DNA of 64,000 nucleotides from Candidatus Leptovillus gracilis. Its GTDB lineage: Bacteria > Chloroflexota > Anaerolineae > Promineifilales > Promineifilaceae. The notes under the pieces are model-generated. The model did not search any database. It was not told the origin of the DNA and saw only the letters and a list, made by a program, of their open reading frames with translations. The stretch spans positions 46,565 to 110,564 of the forward strand of contig JADJXA010000015.1 of NCBI GenBank assembly GCA_016716065.1, read 5' to 3'. How positions within the stretch are numbered: position 1 is the first letter of the stretch; each line of letters opens with the position of its first letter. Positions 38,399-45,860 of this stretch are shown here, in pieces. A program made the position numbers and the translations under genes.

Positions 38399-39046
38399 CT
38401 AACTACCAGGCAGCAGCAAAGCCGGTTCGCGGCTGTAGGTGAGCAGGCTGGCCCCCAGGCCAATCAACCAGAGTGGGTAGCTGGCAAGCCAGATAAGGAT
38501 GCTGTAGTTGGCGGCGCTGGGCATGGACAACGGCCGTAAAAGATTCCAGCCATACAGTATCAGCGCGATGCCGCCCACCAACCCAGACAGGAACAAGAAG
38601 CCATACAGGAAAGAACGCCTGTTACCCTGGATGAGGTTTTTAGACTCGAAGACCAGAAGGGCAGCGGCCGTAATCAGCGTCCACAGCCCGATCAACATCA
38701 ACTCCACATACAAAACTGGCAGATAGTTGGCCGTATCGGCTGGCAGCAAAAAAGCGGTCAAGAAACTCCAGATCAGCAGACCACCAAACCCGACCTGGCC
38801 CAAAATAAGCGAGACAAGCGCCAGCAGCGGAAAATCCTGGACCAATAGACGATAAACAGCCAGGATGGTCGGCAGCAGTAAGATGGGGGCAAACAAGAAG
38901 ATAAAGGTCCGACTAATCGCTTCTATGGCGCGTAAATCCTGCGGCGGCAGCGGCGTCAGCAAATAAGAAATGAGTAAGCCGGCTACGACAAAAAAGGCGC
39001 TGACAAAGCTGAGAATGCCGGCAAACAAGAACAATCGGTTTTTCAT
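38399..39046 (-). CDS. Six-span membrane protein (DUF4386-like)
   Basis: 215 residues with six hydrophobic segments (near residues 8-30, 45-65, 75-97, 108-128, 143-163, 178-202). The spacing and the FLFAPILLLPTILAVYRLL wording recall DUF4386 proteins; function unknown. It ends 17 bp before the hutH start and may be co-transcribed with it. Confidence 0.6.
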   Translation of the reverse strand: MKNRLFLFAGILSFVSAFFVVAGLLISYLLTPLPPQDLRAIEAISRTFIFLFAPILLLPTILAVYRLLVQDFPLLALVSLILGQVGFGGLLIWSFLTAFLLPADTANYLPVLYVELMLIGLWTLITAAALLVFESKNLIQGNRRSFLYGFLFLSGLVGGIALILYGWNLLRPLSMPSAANYSILIWLASYPLWLIGLGASLLTYSREPALLLPGS

Positions 39047-39190
39047 CGCGGCGTTTCCCTTTCAAGATGATGGCTCATAGCCGTAATTATAGCTGATTTG
39101 GAGACGTTGGTTAGTTGCATGGATGGTTGGTTTGCCAGCCAATCATGCAGCTGCCCAGTTACCCATCGGCAGCGCGCTTGGACAGCGTGC

Positions 39191-39219
39191 TTGCCCGGCC
39201 GAATGATCCCGTTTACAAT
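39191..39219 (+). promoter_or_regulatory. holB promoter (likely leaderless)
   Basis: TTGCCC (39191-39196), 17-bp spacer, TACAAT (39214-39219); the holB ATG at 39227 is 7 bases beyond the -10 box. Confidence 0.65.
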
Positions 39220-39226
39220 TTCCGCC

Positions 39227-40240
39227 ATGACGACACAATGGGACCAGGTAATCGGCCACGAATGGGCCGCACAGTTATTGGCGGGGTCCATCACCCACCA
39301 GCGCACGGGGCACGCCTATTTGCTCACCGGGCCAGACCAGATTGGCAAGACCACATTGGCGCGGACGTTTGCCCAGGCGCTCAACTGCACGGCCGCAGAC
39401 CCGGCGGCACGGCCGTGCGGTCTGTGCCGTTCCTGCCAACTTATTGCCGCCAACCGCCACCCCGACGTGCGTTTGATCACCCCAGAAGTGAGCGGGCGGG
39501 GTAAATTGACGCTGAAAATTGACGAAATTCGCGCCTTGCAGCAGGCGCTCAATCTGGCCGCCTACGAAGCGCGCACCAAAGTTGCCATCCTGAAACGCTT
39601 CGACACAGCTACCGAAGGGGCGGCCAACGCCTTCCTGAAAACGCTGGAGGAACCGCCGCGCAATGTCGTTTTGCTGCTGACGGCCAACGACGCGGACACC
39701 ATGTTGGCGACGATTAACTCGCGCTGCCGGACGATTGCGCTGCGGCCGTTACCCGCCCGCCTCATCGAAGACAGCCTGCAAAGCCGCTGGCAAGTGCCTG
39801 AGGACAAAGCCTACCTGCTGTCCCACCTGGCCGACGGCCGTTTAGGTTGGGCCATCCGCGCCTACGAAGACGCCACCATTCTCAGTGAACGGCAGCAAAA
39901 CCTGGATTATTTACAACAAGCCCTGGCCGGTGACCGCGCCGACCGTTTCGCCCTGGCCGATAAGCTGGGGCGCAAGCCGGAACTGCTGCCAGAAATTCTG
40001 CAAACCTGGCTCAGTTGGTGGCGCGATGTCACGCTGCTCAGTCAGGGGGAAAACGGCCGTGATCTCGCCCTCACCAACGTAGACCAACAGGCAGAAGTCA
40101 GCCAGGCCGCGCAAAATTGGACCGCCGAACAAGCCCTGTCCAGTTTGCAGCAGACCCAGCTCGCCATCCGCCAATTGCAGCGCAACGCCAACACCCGCCT
40201 CGTCGTCGAAATCCTCTTTCTTACCTACCCTTTTGCCTGA
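39227..40240 (+). CDS. holB: DNA polymerase III subunit delta'
   Basis: Clamp-loader subunit. 337 residues. N-terminal AAA+ fold with P-loop GPDQIGKTTLA, a zinc module CGLCRSC (with an earlier Cys), sensor and SRC-like motifs (INSRCRTIALRPL, arginine finger), and EGAANAFLKTLEEPP typical of DnaX/HolB. The P-loop has Gln where Gly is common. The start at 39227 follows a good promoter directly and matches the family start (WDQVIGHEWAAQLL). Confidence 0.93.
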   Translation: MTTQWDQVIGHEWAAQLLAGSITHQRTGHAYLLTGPDQIGKTTLARTFAQALNCTAADPAARPCGLCRSCQLIAANRHPDVRLITPEVSGRGKLTLKIDEIRALQQALNLAAYEARTKVAILKRFDTATEGAANAFLKTLEEPPRNVVLLLTANDADTMLATINSRCRTIALRPLPARLIEDSLQSRWQVPEDKAYLLSHLADGRLGWAIRAYEDATILSERQQNLDYLQQALAGDRADRFALADKLGRKPELLPEILQTWLSWWRDVTLLSQGENGRDLALTNVDQQAEVSQAAQNWTAEQALSSLQQTQLAIRQLQRNANTRLVVEILFLTYPFA

Positions 40241-40281
40241 CTCCGCCAGGCCGAAAAGTTTGATTGGCCGCCGGTCTCATT

Positions 40282-40309
40282 TTGCCGCTCCCCAAAGTGC
40301 AAGTACAAT
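40282..40309 (+). promoter_or_regulatory. Promoter upstream of the S2P-like gene
   Basis: TTGCCG (40282-40287), 16-bp spacer, TACAAT (40304-40309), then a 30-nt leader with a GGGAGG ribosome site before the ATG at 40340. Confidence 0.55.
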
Positions 40310-40339
40310 CCACCGTAATCAATCGGGAGGCGCGATTTC

Positions 40340-40903
40340 ATGAACAAGAGCATCAAACTCGGCTCTCTTGCCGACCTTAAAATTCTCGTCAAACCCTCAG
40401 CCATCCTTAGCATTGCGCTGGTATGGTTGGCTTACAGCCTGATCGGCCGCAAAGCCTTCAAGCTAAAACCAGGGCAGGCCATTCTCGGCGGCTTTCTGGC
40501 AACTTTGCTCCATTGGTTCAGCGAACTGTGGCACAACCTGGGCCACGCCCAGGCAGCCAAACAGACCGGCTATCCGATGAGTGGGATTTGTTTCACCGGG
40601 CCGCTGGCGCAGTCGCTCTACCCGCCGCAAGAACCGACACTACCACCGCACATCCACATCCGCCGCGCTTTGGGCGGCCCCATCGCCAGCGCCGGGCTGA
40701 CGTTGATCTTTGGTGGGCTGGCGCTGGCGGCCAAATTTGTGGGCGGCGTGCCTTTTATGGTCGCCAGCATCACCTTTTTGGACAATTTATTGGTGTTTTC
40801 CCTGGGCGCATTTTTGCCGCTGGGCTTTACCGATGGCAGCACCTTGCTGCGCTATATGAACTACAGCCAACGGCCGTCGCAATGGCTGACAGTCGTCGAA
40901 TAA
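40340..40903 (+). CDS. M50/site-2-protease-like membrane protein without the catalytic Glu
   Basis: 187 residues, about five membrane segments. SELWHNLGHAQAAKQTGYP sits where M50 proteases have HEXXH but reads HNLGH, keeping the two metal-binding His and losing Glu. Late in the sequence PLGFTDGSTLLRY resembles the PLDGGRIL motif that supplies the third ligand. It may therefore be a non-proteolytic relative. Membership is inferred from motif spacing only. The HisN-like gene starts 10 bp downstream. Confidence 0.6.
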   Translation: MNKSIKLGSLADLKILVKPSAILSIALVWLAYSLIGRKAFKLKPGQAILGGFLATLLHWFSELWHNLGHAQAAKQTGYPMSGICFTGPLAQSLYPPQEPTLPPHIHIRRALGGPIASAGLTLIFGGLALAAKFVGGVPFMVASITFLDNLLVFSLGAFLPLGFTDGSTLLRYMNYSQRPSQWLTVVE

Positions 40904-40913
40904 ACAAGGAACC

Positions 40914-41690
40914 ATGGACACACACACACCCAATCCGCAAACCCTGTTAGAATTTGCCCTGGATGCCGCCTGGCAGGCCGGGCGCATCACCCTGGGCCAT
41001 TTCCAGACTGGTCTGGCCGCCGAGCGCAAAGCCGACAACACCCCCGTCACCATCGCCGACCGCCAATCGGAGCAAAAACTGCGCGAACTGATCACCCGCT
41101 ATTGGCCGGATCATGGCCTGTTGGGTGAAGAATTTGGGCAGCAGCCGGGCACGTCTGGCTATCGCTGGCTGATTGACCCCATTGACGGGACCAAGTCGTT
41201 TGTCTCCGGCGTGCCGCTGTACGCCACGCTGCTGGCCCTGACCAAAGACGACGAACCGCTGTTGGGCGTGGCCCATTTCCCGGCGCTTAAAGAGACGGTG
41301 TACGCTTTGCGCGGACACGGCTGTTATTGGAACGGCCGTCGCGCCCACGTCTCCACCGTAGATAAATTGGCCGACGCCGTGCTGTTGGGCAGCGACCTGA
41401 ACACTTTCGGCGACAGGGCGGCCGTCTGGCAGCGGTTGATTGACGCCACTTATGTGCAGCGCACCTGGGGCGACGCCTATGGCTACTGCCTGGTAGCCAC
41501 CGGCCGCGCCGAAGTTCATATAGACCCGATTATGGCCTTGTGGGACTGCGGGCCTTTCCAGGTGATTTTGGAAGAGGCAGGCGGGACCTTTACCGACTGG
41601 CAGGGTAACCCCACCATCTACGCCGAAGAGAGCATCGCCACCAACGGCCGTCTCTTCACGCAGGTGATGGATTGTGTCCACCAGGTCTGA
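40914..41690 (+). CDS. Inositol-monophosphatase-family phosphatase (HisN-like)
   Basis: 258 residues with the Mg-dependent phosphatase motifs: GLLGEEFG (first metal Glu), WLIDPIDGTKSFVSGVPLYATL (Asp-Pro-Ile-Asp-Gly-Thr), and MALWDCGPFQVILEEAGGTFTDWQG near the C-terminus. The GTKSF wording and WDCGP favour histidinol-phosphate phosphatase HisN, but inositol or PAP phosphatase activity cannot be excluded. Confidence 0.9.
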   Translation: MDTHTPNPQTLLEFALDAAWQAGRITLGHFQTGLAAERKADNTPVTIADRQSEQKLRELITRYWPDHGLLGEEFGQQPGTSGYRWLIDPIDGTKSFVSGVPLYATLLALTKDDEPLLGVAHFPALKETVYALRGHGCYWNGRRAHVSTVDKLADAVLLGSDLNTFGDRAAVWQRLIDATYVQRTWGDAYGYCLVATGRAEVHIDPIMALWDCGPFQVILEEAGGTFTDWQGNPTIYAEESIATNGRLFTQVMDCVHQV

Positions 41691-41696
41691 CAGTGT

Positions 41697-41702
41697 TATA
41701 CT
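41697..41702 (+). promoter_or_regulatory. Extended -10 box of the M42 peptidase gene
   Basis: TGTTATACT forms an extended -10 (TGn plus TATACT) overlapping the end of the preceding gene, with GGAGA before the ATG at 41734. No convincing -35 was found. Confidence 0.4.
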
Positions 41703-41733
41703 AGACAAGGTGACAAATAGGAGAACTAAGCCC

Positions 41734-42777
41734 ATGATCCCCCCCATCAACCTGGAAAAACTGGTGGATTTTTTAGTCGGACTGCTCAATACGCCCAGCC
41801 CTACCGGCGATACCGACCGGGCGATGGCCTATGTGCAGCAGGCATTTGCCGACCTGCCTTTTGCCATGCACCTGTCTGCCAAAGGTTTTCTGGCGGGAAC
41901 CTGGACCGGTGTTCATCATGGTGCGCCGCGCGCCCTGACAGCCCACGTTGACACGTTGGGCGCGATGGTGCGTGAGGTGAAGGAAGACGGCCGTCTCCGG
42001 CTGACCCAGTTAGGCGGTTGGTCGTGGACCTCTGTGGAGGGCGAGGGCGTCACTATCTTCGCCAGCAGCGGGCAGACCTATCGCGGGACGATTTTGCCTA
42101 CCACTGCTTCTATCCACGCCCATACCGGGGAAGAACGCAACGCCCCCCGCAACGACAACAACGTCGAGGTCCGCATAGACGCCGTCACCCATTCCACCGC
42201 CGACACCCTGGCCCTGGGCATCCGTGTGGGCGATGTCATTGCCTTCGACCCCCGCGTCGAGGTGAGCGAAACTGGTTTTATCCGCTCCCGCCATTTGGAC
42301 GATAAGGCGTGCGTCGCCATCATCTATGCCGCTCTGCTGTCCCTGGCCGAGGCCGGTTTGCAGCCCAGCCAGACCACCACCATCCATATCAGCAATTATG
42401 AAGAAGTGGGGCACGGCGCGGCGGCCGGCTTCCCGCCGGACCTGGCAGATTTGCTCACCTTAGACATGGCCGTCGTTGCACCCAAGCAAGAATCGAATGA
42501 ATATTCCGTGACCATTTGCGCCAAAGATTCGGCCGGACCGTATCATATGGGTTTCCGGCGGGAGTTGGAGGCGCTGGCCGCCGCCAATCAGCTCAATTAC
42601 AAAACGGACATTTATCCGTTTTACGGCTCTGATGGGCAAGCGTACTGGCGCGCCGGCGGCAACGTGCGCGTTGGCCTGATTGGCCCTGGCGTAGACGCTT
42701 CCCACCATTACGAGCGCACCCATCGGGATGCGCTGCTGCAAACGACACAGCTTGTCGTCGCTTATCTGCTAAGCTGA
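41734..42777 (+). CDS. M42-family aminopeptidase-like hydrolase
   Basis: 347 residues of the M42 (glutamyl aminopeptidase/endoglucanase-like) family. Metal-site motifs: TAHVDTLGAMVREV (His, Asp), SRHLDDKACVAII (Asp), NYEEVGHGAAAG (catalytic Glu pair) and the late HHYERTH (His). The sequence resembles the M42 member of the NAGGN osmoprotectant system, but no NAGGN synthesis genes are next to it. The start at 41734 is supported by a GGAG site; an upstream reading overlaps the phosphatase gene. Confidence 0.88.
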   Translation: MIPPINLEKLVDFLVGLLNTPSPTGDTDRAMAYVQQAFADLPFAMHLSAKGFLAGTWTGVHHGAPRALTAHVDTLGAMVREVKEDGRLRLTQLGGWSWTSVEGEGVTIFASSGQTYRGTILPTTASIHAHTGEERNAPRNDNNVEVRIDAVTHSTADTLALGIRVGDVIAFDPRVEVSETGFIRSRHLDDKACVAIIYAALLSLAEAGLQPSQTTTIHISNYEEVGHGAAAGFPPDLADLLTLDMAVVAPKQESNEYSVTICAKDSAGPYHMGFRRELEALAAANQLNYKTDIYPFYGSDGQAYWRAGGNVRVGLIGPGVDASHHYERTHRDALLQTTQLVVAYLLS

Positions 42778-42802
42778 CGCCGTAGGCCGTCTACGGAATA
42801 CG

Positions 42803-43033
42803 GGCATGGTTCATTCCAGGCGATATGGCTTTACAAATTTGGCAAGAAAGCGCGTCATGCTGAGAGCCTGTGCTGAGCGAAGCCGAAGCATCCCCCGAAG
42901 CATCCCCCTCCTCTGGCGGGAGCGGGATGCTTCGCTCCGAAGGCTTCGCTCAGACCTTGTCCTGAGCAACGCCGAAGGAATGACAATGCCGCGTAAATTT
43001 GTAAAGATGATATTTTGCTCAATGAACCATGCC
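42803..43033. mobile_element. MITE-like palindromic element (231 bp)
   Basis: Terminal inverted repeats GGCATGGTTCATT (42803-42815) and AATGAACCATGCC (43021-43033), with further inner arms TTTACAAATTT (42830-42840) and AAATTTGTAAA (42995-43005) and complementary GAAGCATCCC/GGGATGCTTC segments. The right half shares CTCAGACCTTGTCCTGAGCA and GCCGAAGGAATGACAATGC with the element at 60218-60346. No ORF is convincing. It fills the gap between the M42 gene and the lipoprotein gene. Confidence 0.75.
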
Positions 43034-43071
43034 GGAATACGGAATACGGCCGCAAAAGAGGAGAGAGGAAT

Positions 43072-44835
43072 ATGAATCATTCACGTCTAGTTCTTGCTGT
43101 TTTAATTGCGCTCATGGCGCTAACGGCCGTCGCCTGTGGCGGCCAGGAACCTGAACCAACTGCCTTACCCACGCCCATCGTCGAACCAACCGCGACGCTA
43201 ACGGCCGTACCCACCGCCACCCCCCTCAGCGAACCGGTCTATGGTCTGGCGACCGTAGAAAGCGTGCAAATCTTAAAGCTCGAATCGTTTCCGGTGCAGA
43301 TCAACGTGCAGGCGCGCGGGATGCTGCCCAACGGCTGTGCGTCCATCAACGAAATCATCAGCCAGAAAAACGGCAATGCCTTCACCATCGCCGTTACCAC
43401 CGTCCAGGCGCCGGACCGCATCTGCACCCAGGCGTTAGTGCCTTTTGAAGAAACCATCGCCCTGGACGTGCTAGACCTGCCCGCCGGAACATACACCGTC
43501 AGCGTCAATGGCATCGGTGGTTCCTTTACGCTGGACATGGACAACACGTTAACGGCCGTGCCCGCCGAAAATGGCACGATTACCGGCCGCGTTTGGCATG
43601 ACCTGTGCGCCGTTGCCAGCGGCGAAAGCAGCGCAGAAGCGGCCCCACCCGAAGGCTGCGTGGCTCTGGCCGACGGTGGTTTTGCCGCCAACGGGCTGTT
43701 GGAAGTCGGCGAACCGGGACTGGAAGGCGTGCGCGTCAGCCTGGGCGACGGGGAATGCCCGGCGGTGGGCATTGGCACGGCCGTCACCGACATCGCCGGC
43801 AGCTACACCTTCGCCGAACTCGCCCCCGGCGTCTACTGCGTTTCTATTGATCCGCTGGATGAGCAAAACGCCGAAATCCTCATCCCCGGCAGTTGGACCT
43901 TCCCCGAAGTGGACCTGGGCGAAACCACCGTAGACCTGACGGCCGGCGGCGTGATCAGCGATGTTAATTTTGGTTGGGATTACCAGTTCTTGCCCCTTTC
44001 AGAAGTAAACGCCGCCGACTGTATCAACAGCATCGAATTTATCCAAGACCTGAACATTCCCGACGACACCAGCTTCCGCCCGGGCACAGAGTTCACCAAG
44101 CGTTGGCAGCTGCGCAACAACGGCACCTGCATCTGGACCACCCAGTACAGCGTGGCTTTTGTCGGCGGCGAACAGATGTCGGCGGCTAGCAATATCACCT
44201 TCACCCGTCCGGTGGCTCCCGGCCAGCCGATAGACATCGCCGTAGATATGGTTGCGCCCACCACCCCCGGAACCTATCGCGGCAACTGGCAAATCGCCGA
44301 CGCCAATGGCGATCCGTTTGGCATTGACGGCTTCATTGGCGATGCCTTCTGGCTGCAAATTGTCGTCGCCGAAAATGCCGCACCTTTAGCCACGCCCGCG
44401 CCCAATTCGGCCGCCCTCGGCGGCATTGTCTGGGATGACTTTTGCGTCAACAGCAATCCCGGCCGCGGCTGTTGGGAGTACCCCACCGGCAGCAACACCT
44501 TCATCGGTGATGGCTCGCAGACGGGCAGCGAACCGGCTCTGTCGGGCATCACCATCAGTCTGGCCAGCGGCGTGTGCCCCAATGATGGCACAATTCCGGC
44601 CGCCAATCTGGTTTTGACCACCAATGTGACGGGGGAAGACGGCCGTTACCTCTTCGGCGACCTCTCCGGCGGCACGTACTGCGTCTTCATGGACGCCCTC
44701 AGCCGCGCCAACGTAGATTTGCTCATCCCCGGCAACTGGACCTGGCCGGCCGTCGGCGTCGGCCGCCACACCGTCGTTCTCAGCGAAGGTGAACAACGGT
44801 TAGACCTGGACTTTGGCTGGGATTTTGTGGATTAG
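43072..44835 (+). CDS. Large lipoprotein with two SdrD-B-like domains and an NBR1-like domain
   Basis: 587 residues. A signal peptide ends in the lipobox LTAVAC (Cys near residue 21), then comes a Pro/Thr linker. Residues about 165-310 (ITGRVWHDLCAV, GVRVSLGDGECPAVG, GSYTFAELAPGVYCVSI) form an SdrD-B/carboxypeptidase-regulatory-like beta domain, and a second copy spans about 440-585. Between them FIQDLNIPDDTSFRPGTEFTKRW...GTCIWTTQYSVAFVGG has the Trp pattern of the NBR1 Ig-like domain, frequent in Chloroflexota surface proteins. It is likely an extracellular adhesion or scaffold protein. Confidence 0.85.
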   Translation: MNHSRLVLAVLIALMALTAVACGGQEPEPTALPTPIVEPTATLTAVPTATPLSEPVYGLATVESVQILKLESFPVQINVQARGMLPNGCASINEIISQKNGNAFTIAVTTVQAPDRICTQALVPFEETIALDVLDLPAGTYTVSVNGIGGSFTLDMDNTLTAVPAENGTITGRVWHDLCAVASGESSAEAAPPEGCVALADGGFAANGLLEVGEPGLEGVRVSLGDGECPAVGIGTAVTDIAGSYTFAELAPGVYCVSIDPLDEQNAEILIPGSWTFPEVDLGETTVDLTAGGVISDVNFGWDYQFLPLSEVNAADCINSIEFIQDLNIPDDTSFRPGTEFTKRWQLRNNGTCIWTTQYSVAFVGGEQMSAASNITFTRPVAPGQPIDIAVDMVAPTTPGTYRGNWQIADANGDPFGIDGFIGDAFWLQIVVAENAAPLATPAPNSAALGGIVWDDFCVNSNPGRGCWEYPTGSNTFIGDGSQTGSEPALSGITISLASGVCPNDGTIPAANLVLTTNVTGEDGRYLFGDLSGGTYCVFMDALSRANVDLLIPGNWTWPAVGVGRHTVVLSEGEQRLDLDFGWDFVD

Positions 44836-44952
44836 CGCCGTCAAAAATTGGGGGTTGACAGTTCTGTATTGACTGGCAACGATTCCTTGTTAGTTGTGCT
44901 TGCGCCGGACAGGAAACATGGTTTTCCTGTCCGGTTTTGCTTTCTGGCCTGC

Positions 44953-45001
44953 TTGACAGTCGCCGGGCAATATGCCATACTTCTAAAAACTGGTCAGACC
45001 A
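44953..45001 (+). promoter_or_regulatory. fadR promoter with FadR-type operator
   Basis: TTGACA (44953-44958), 17-bp spacer, CATACT (44976-44981). Overlapping the expected start is the perfect palindrome TGGTCAGACCA (44991-45001), set in AACTGGTCAGACCACTT. This fits the FadR-subfamily consensus TNGTNNNACNA and closely follows the E. coli FadR site AGCTGGTCCGAYNTGTT. Binding here would block transcription of the regulator itself. Confidence 0.75.
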
Positions 45002-45069
45002 CTTACCAGTAACGATTTGCGAATAATAACGACTCTTGTCACCTTGTCACCCTATCAGGTACGAACGCC

Positions 45070-45774
45070 ATGAACAACTGGGCTGCACCACAAAAACCTA
45101 ACGGCTACGCCGAACAATCATTGGTACAAGCCATACTGGACGGTGATTTTCCGCCCGGCTCTACCCTACCGGCCGAGCGCGCATTGGCCGAACAATTGGG
45201 CGTCACCCGCCCCACGCTGCGCGAAGCCATCCAACGGCTGGCCCGCGACGGCTGGCTGACGGTACATCAGGGCAAATCTACGGCCGTCAACAATTTCTGG
45301 CAAGATGGTGGACTAAACGTCCTGGGGGCGTTGGTGGGCTACCCGGACCACCTGCCGCGCGGTTTTGTGACCAATCTGCTGGAGGTACGCCTGAACCTGG
45401 CCCCGGCCTACACGCGGGCCGCCGTCAGCCATGCGCCAACGGCCGTCGCCAACTTCCTGGCCGGTTATGCGACGTTGGCGGATGAAACGGCCGTCTACGC
45501 CGCCTACGACTGGCAGCTGCACCGCCACCTCACCATCCAATCCAACAACGCCATTTATACGCTCATTCTCAATGGCTTCACCGGCTTCTATGAGCAATTG
45601 GCCCAGGTCTATTTTGCCAGCGCCGATGCCCGCGCCCGGTCGCGGACGTTTTACGCCGAATTGTACGCCGCCGCCCAACAAGCCGACGCCGACCGCGCCG
45701 AAGCGCTGACCCGCGCCACCATGGCCGAAAGCATCCAGCTCTGGCAGGCCGCACGAGCGCAGGCCAAAGAATAG
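45070..45774 (+). CDS. fadR: FadR-like GntR-family regulator
   Basis: 234 residues. An N-terminal winged helix (GSTLPAERALAEQLGVTRPTL then REAIQRLARDGWLT) is followed by QGKSTAVNNFWQDGGLNVL, almost the same wording as the E. coli FadR hinge. The C-terminal all-alpha domain (NLLEVRLNLAPAYTRAAV, NNAIYTLILNGFTGFYEQL) is also FadR-like rather than generic FCD. FadR senses long-chain acyl-CoA and controls fatty-acid breakdown and synthesis. An operator of the right type overlaps its promoter. Downstream genes encode an AGPS-like oxidase and GlpD. Confidence 0.9.
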   Translation: MNNWAAPQKPNGYAEQSLVQAILDGDFPPGSTLPAERALAEQLGVTRPTLREAIQRLARDGWLTVHQGKSTAVNNFWQDGGLNVLGALVGYPDHLPRGFVTNLLEVRLNLAPAYTRAAVSHAPTAVANFLAGYATLADETAVYAAYDWQLHRHLTIQSNNAIYTLILNGFTGFYEQLAQVYFASADARARSRTFYAELYAAAQQADADRAEALTRATMAESIQLWQAARAQAKE

Positions 45775-45801
45775 AGAATTGGGCGCAGATAAACGCGGAT
45801 A

Positions 45802-45840
45802 GACGCGGATTTTTTGATTTCATCCGCGCAAATCCGCGTC
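45802..45840. repeat. CGCGGAT-type dispersed hairpin
   Basis: GACGCGGAT (45802-45810) pairs with ATCCGCGTC (45832-45840), and additional CGCGGAT/ATCCGCG copies flank and fill it. Similar CGGAT-rich spacer sequence occurs near 49270-49310 and within 55480-55580. It lies between the FadR gene and the AGPS-like gene. Confidence 0.6.
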
Positions 45841-45860
45841 CTATCAAAGGAGTATTCAGG

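Noticed and set aside
42778..43071. Short open frames inside the palindromic element
   Set aside because: They arise from the inverted-repeat structure on both strands, lack ribosome sites and are low complexity.
43072..44835. Considered an acyl or glycan enzyme because it is close to the acylation genes
   Set aside because: Only beta-sandwich scaffold domains are visible and no catalytic motif, so it is listed as a structural lipoprotein.
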